Source: Rhinopithecus roxellana
Taxonomy: Eukaryota; Chordata; Mammalia; Primates; Cercopithecidae
Direction: 5' to 3'
NCBI RefSeq assembly: GCF_007565055.1
Contig: NC_044565.1
Location: 45,457,711-45,521,710, forward strand
Length of the DNA: 64,000 nucleotides
The position numbers and the translations under genes are program-made. Shown piece by piece: positions 59,606 to 64,000 of the stretch (the stretch's first letter is position 1; every line of letters begins with the position of its first letter). The notes beneath the pieces are model-generated. The model saw only the letters and a list, made by a program, of their open reading frames with translations, was not told the origin of the DNA and made no database searches.

Positions 59606-60825
59606 GGTTATAGTTACCTCTCCTTTGGAGCCCACACTGTACTAAACTAAACAAACAAATGCCTGTTGAGTGTCCACTGTGGGCAAGGCTCTGCTTGTCA
59701 GTTAAAATCTTGTTAGAGTGAATGAAAATAAAACATGGAAAGGAAGAGCACTTTTGGTATTCATTACTTAAGGTTCTTATATGATTTTCCTAGAGAAACA
59801 GACCTATCGAGAGTACGAGAGTTACACAGCAGAAACCTGTACCATGTGTGGGACATGCACCTCTGCTTGTGCAGAAGTTTGTATGCCTGTGTGTTCGCCC
59901 AGTGAGCCCATTGCATTTGGAGGGGCATGGGCATTTAGCTCTGCAGCTTTCCCTCGGCCCAGCAAACCACTGGCAACAACTAATGGTCAAAAAACATGTT
60001 CAAGTTGTTGAGTTAGGAAAGAATGAGGCAGAGAAAAGAAAAAAGGTCAGGTTCAAAGCATTGCCTGTAGTTTTTGTCATTTTCTTGTCTGTTTCCTTTT
60101 AAATTCAAAGTGTTCAAAGTCCTTTAGGAACTCTTTTGCCATCTAGGTAAGTTGACAGGCAATCTTACTCTCTCCAATACATGGATATGAGATGATTGAG
60201 AAAATAAGTAGTGGGCTGGAACCCTAAACTATAACAAACACACAAAACAACGAAACATTAATATCTACAAAATTCCACGCAGGTTTCCTAAGGCCTTCTC
60301 CCACATCTTAATTCATGGTTTCCCTTGAAATGGCAATTTAGATAAACCAGTACTTAAATGTAAAAAGCAAAGCTCTGAGTGCTTCAATAAAAGGGATTGA
60401 TAAAGACAAGAGAGATGAGTAGTATTCTGTGCATTGAGAGGCTAAACACCCAAAGGGCTGGCCACAGCTGTACCTGGGTAGCCCTCGCAGCTCAACTCTA
60501 CAGAATCCTCTGTTGGGCAGACCTTATCATAAACATGGATTAAGGACCAAGGGCCACACAGTAAACTGACAGACCAAAAAGACAAAAAGAATCCTCCAGC
60601 ACAACTTTTGTGGAAAAAAAATAAATAAATAAAAAAGGAGAAATCGTAGTCTGACTTTTGAGGCTGGTGACAGTTTAATGGACTCTGTTTATGTAAGGGG
60701 TAAAGGCTTGGGTTTAAAAGAAATTTTTTAACTTCATAAAGTAGGTTAAAGAAACCATTACACTTCTCACTTGCAATTTTTACATGGTAAATGTATTAGC
60801 TGACAGCTCTAAGTAGAACACAAAA
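59606..60825. other. Non-coding stretch with a short (AAAT)n run
   Basis: An L2/MIR-like phrase occurs near 59660-59700 (aatgcctgttgagtgtccactgtgggcaaggctctg). A 76-codon Cys-rich frame at 59781-60011 was considered and not called. An (AAAT)n run lies near 60620-60635. Confidence 0.4.
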
Positions 60826-60842
60826 GAAAACACCCTGCCACC

Positions 60843-61221
60843 AGAGGCTGAAGCAGGTGGATCATGAGGTCAAGAGATCAAGACCATCCTGGCCAACACG
60901 GTAAAACCCTGTCTCTACCAAAAATACAAAAATTGGCCGGGTGCGGTGGCTCACACCTGTAATTCCAACACTTCGGGAGGCCGAGGTCAGGAGATTGAGA
61001 CCATCCTGGCTAACACAGTAAAACCCCGCCTCTACTAAAAATACAAAAACAAAATTAGCCAGGCACGGTGGCAGGCACCTGTGGTCCCAGCTATTCGGGA
61101 GGTTGAGGCGAGAGAATGACGTGAACCTGGCGGAGGTTGCAGTGAGCCGAGATCGCCCACTGCACTCCAGCCTGCCAACAGAGTGAGACTCATCTCAAAA
61201 AAATGAAAAAAAAAAAAAACA
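60843..61221 (+). mobile_element. Three-monomer Alu unit, plus strand
   Basis: A partial left arm (60843-60934, from Alu position about 45 to the A-rich linker) runs straight into a second Alu from its first base (ggccgggtgcggtggc at 60935), which continues to its poly(A) tail. Flanking bases gaaaacaccctgccacc (60826-60842) and gaaataccctgccacc (61222-61237) look like one shared target-site duplication with a few differences. A single trimeric insertion or an Alu-Alu recombination is implied. The right arm of the first Alu is absent. Confidence 0.8.
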
Positions 61222-61237
61222 GAAATACCCTGCCACC

Positions 61238-63587
61238 TGTGTAACTCACTGAATTGTTTTGTTCTTAAACTTCGCCCTTTGTTAGATTAATAATCAGTTG
61301 TAACATAGGCTCATAAAATGAAAGTGAGTTTTTGCCATCTTTTCACATCTTACCTTAGCACTATCACCTTCTTCTAATGATTTCCTCATTATAACAATTT
61401 CCTCATGTATTGGGATGCTCCTTTGGACAGCATTACCTCATAAAGAAGTCATTTTGATATTTCAGGAGTAAAACCCCTTTGGATAGAGTCCAAGAGCCGC
61501 TATCACTTTAAAACAAATGGCTCTTGGCGACAAATATTAAAACTCCTGTGTGTTTTAACTTAGGTTCTGAAGAATTAAATGTCAGAATCCTAAACTAAGA
61601 CACACTTGCTTTTTTGCTATTTCCCGCCTCTGAGTATTACAAGACACAATATTTTGACAGTGTTTTACATTTATACTTCACACAAACAAGGCGTAATTGC
61701 ACATTTTATCACCACACAAAATAAACGTAGGCAAACATCTCTTTCTTCCTGTCTTATATGTTGTCATTTGGCCAGGAGACATTATGTTTGCCCTTTATTC
61801 CTGTTTTGGGAGTGAGTTGTGTTTTAACTAAACTTTCTTTTTTTTCCTGGAGTTAGCAGTGATCAATTAGTTGCCTCCTTACCCTGAACAATTAGAGAAG
61901 ATCTCTCTCTGTGTGTATCCTTCCTAAGTCCTTAGCCCAGAGCTCTCCACCACTAGAAACAATTCTTTTTTTTTTTTTTTAATTTTGAGACAGGAGATAT
62001 TGGGAACATGAAAATAGACAGTAAAAGACCTCCCAAAAGTATGCTGTTTTTAGAATGCACTTATCATCAGCATGGTACACATCTACCTGATTATTTCTTA
62101 TCTAGACAAAACTCTGGTGAGGGTTTTTTTGTTTGCTTTGGTTTGGTTTGGTTTTTTCTTTTTCTGTCTCACAAAAACCAAGTGTTCTCCAGCAATGAGG
62201 CAACGGAAAAAATCAATACTTGCCATGTACCATGTAACCAATAGAATAAGGGGAATGATTTATGTATGGTTGGATGCAGCCTGAATCAGCTGGGGCCTCG
62301 TACAGAGAGCAAGAAAAAGAGAGAGGAAGAGACACAGAGAGAGAAAGAGAGAGAGAAGAAACAAGGGGAGATAGCAGGGAGCTCAAATGCAGTGATTATT
62401 TCTACAGTGTGGCCAGATTTTTTTTTTTTTTCTGCAGCAATAATCCCCCTTTCCGGCACCACAGGACATAGGGAAAGCCTGCAATTTGTGGAATATCTGA
62501 TGGCTCAGCTTTCCCCTCCTTTCCTCAGAGTCATGATGCCATGTTCATATTAAGGTGCACTGAGAAGGGGAGAATGATGTATGGCCTGCAGTCCTTCAAC
62601 CTTCCAGTCATCTCCACCCTAAGAAAGACTAGTGATGAGTCGGCAAGCATTAGTTGACAGAGTCAAATTATCAACAGGATTAAAAATAAATAAATAAAGT
62701 GCTCCAGCAACCCTCCCTAAGAAGACCAGCGGGAAGAGCCTACAGACGAGAACTACTCTATACCCCAGGAGTTTCTGCTGGAAATATAGTTTGGTTAACT
62801 GGAAATCCAGGGCGCTGCAGCATTTAAAGGTATTTCATCCTGAAGGTAACTTTTAGGGTAGCTGATATTCTTACTCAAAGCTTAGATATGAACTGTAGTT
62901 ACGTGCTTGTGGTGGGGAGGTAGAAATAGAAAGCCCCAAGCCCAGCTACTTCACAGCTGGATACCTGGTACTATTGTATATTGAATTCTAGTAGTTGTGA
63001 CTTTAAACTGGGTTAATCATTTGCTTCAGGATGACATAATATATGGATATATATATATATGTTTATTAAATAACATAATCGTTTATAAAATTCCCTGCTT
63101 CAATCCAGGATGAACCTTGCAGGGCTTGATGAGAGGCAGACTTGACTATTTTTTTGGAGTATCTTTGTTTTCTGCGGTGTATTTAAATAGATCTAAATTT
63201 GTTTTCATGAGTTACCTTCTTTATACGTTGTGCTTGAAAATGTAGAAAGGTTGACAGCATTTCATTTCCATCAGTCTGTTGAACAAGACTGAATTATGTC
63301 CTTTTATGAGGAACACTGATGCCATATAATTTTTTATGATGTTTTCACATTCTTTAACCCAGACACAGTATTAACACCACAGTTTGATATTCCACTAAAA
63401 TATCCTATATTCTGTATATGATTCATTACGCCACACGTAATCCATGGAAAGATATTTTAAATACTGAGTATGTCAGAATAATGTCACGTCGTTAATGTTT
63501 GCTTAATTGGGAGCTGGTAGTGTTAACACCCAAAAACTGTTAAAATAGCTTTTCCCCCTTCAGTTGAAAGTGTCTATTCAACCCAAT
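61238..63587. other. Non-coding stretch with simple repeats
   Basis: Simple repeats here include T-runs near 61966 and 62426, a TTTGG repeat near 62130-62155, a GA-rich run at about 62307-62362 and an AT dinucleotide run near 63047-63060. Frames of 95 codons and less cross the GA run. No gene was identified. Confidence 0.4.
62300..62362. repeat. (GA)n-rich low-complexity tract
   Basis: Purine-rich sequence with many GA/GAA repeats. Two plus-strand frames overlapping it are composition artefacts. Confidence 0.8.
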
Positions 63588-63752
63588 ATTATCATAAACT
63601 CTCTTGACAAAATGCCATGTAATTTTAAAAATTTGTATGTTTACCTTATATAAATTATCTTTAACTCTATTGACTAAATACCATGCTGTTTAAAATATGT
63701 AATGTTAACCCTATAAAAATTATCTTGAACTCTTTCCACAAAATTCCGGGTT
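63588..63752 (+). repeat. Diverged tandem repeat, period 65-66 bp, about 2.5 copies
   Basis: Unit one 63588-63653 and unit two 63654-63718, then a partial third 63719-63752. Each begins attatc, then a[ac]ctct, a gac[at]aaat[ag]cc block and an A/T-rich end with [ct]tata. Differences are many, so it is old. Confidence 0.8.
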
Positions 63753-63861
63753 GGTTTTTCCATACGTACATTCAAAGTGTCCTGGATGGCAATTTTTGGC
63801 ATTTTTCCACACATATATTTATCATCTAATTTTTGCTTTCATTTATGACATAATTATGTAT

Positions 63862-63893
63862 TATGTGTGCAAAATTATAAGTTTGCACACATA
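63862..63893. repeat. 12-bp inverted repeat with 8-nt loop
   Basis: tatgtgtgcaaa (63862-63873) and tttgcacacata (63882-63893) are exact reverse complements separated by attataag. Confidence 0.95.
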
Positions 63894-64000
63894 GAATAAA
63901 AGATTAAAAATAAAGTGCAGATAGCTACAAAATATAAAAAACTCTCCTCAGTAGTCCTTGTCTTTTAAATTGCTCATCACACTTTAATACCATTTTTATA

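Noticed and set aside
59781..60011. 76-codon Cys-rich frame (TCTMCGTCTSACAEVC...)
   Set aside because: No known Cys-spacing domain, no splice or promoter context, and the length is within chance. Not called a gene.

Overview
This is a gene-poor, AT-rich stretch of primate nuclear DNA. No exon of a cellular gene, tRNA, rRNA or CRISPR array could be supported. Almost everything recognisable is transposon-derived: LINE-1 (L1) copies of several ages, Alu elements, MIR, L2 and CR1/L3 relics, a Tigger1 DNA transposon, an MST-type LTR and a second LTR-like block. The host is most likely an Old World monkey (macaque, baboon, vervet or relative). The young minus-strand Alu at 18869-19164 carries bases I associate with cercopithecoid AluY subfamilies. 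A fully open L1 with L1PA5-to-L1PA7-like ends also points to a lineage where that L1 branch stayed active. This host call is an inference from remembered consensus features.

Layout. 1-22 kb is mostly unassigned sequence with old repeats (hAT-like element, CR1/L3, MST LTR, an unassigned ancient repeat, an LTR-like block, an L1M/HAL1-like relic, MIRs, L2) and several Alus with clear target-site duplications. 22.0-23.9 kb is a minus-strand L1 ORF2 fragment. 24.4-27.6 kb is unassigned. 27.6-33.8 kb is L1 'A', structurally full length with a 10-bp target-site duplication and its promoter end, but with both ORFs broken. 35.7-41.4 kb is L1 'B', in the same orientation. It lacks the 5' end of its 5'UTR but has an intact 338-codon ORF1 and an intact 1275-codon ORF2 with the endonuclease, reverse transcriptase and Cys-rich residues present. 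41.4-42.3 kb holds older L1M pieces.

About 43.9-54.1 kb is an ancient L1MA-type element 'D' with repeated units in its presumed 5'UTR. Two Alus lie in it, as does an internally deleted L1 'E' (49941-52253) with matching target-site duplications. D also carries small rearrangements, including a perfect 33-bp inverted repeat. 54.2-56.6 kb is a near-complete Tigger1 transposon that split a MIR. 56.6-64 kb is largely unassigned, with a MIR, a three-monomer Alu unit, simple repeats and a diverged 65-66 bp tandem repeat near the right edge.

Functionally, the only open coding capacity is L1 B: ORF1p (RNA-binding chaperone) and ORF2p (endonuclease/reverse transcriptase), the two proteins of L1 retrotransposition. 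A keeps the promoter end and lost its ORFs, while B keeps its ORFs and lost the promoter end. They are direct repeats about 7.6 kb out of register. Small ORFs elsewhere look like chance ORFs or repeat fragments.
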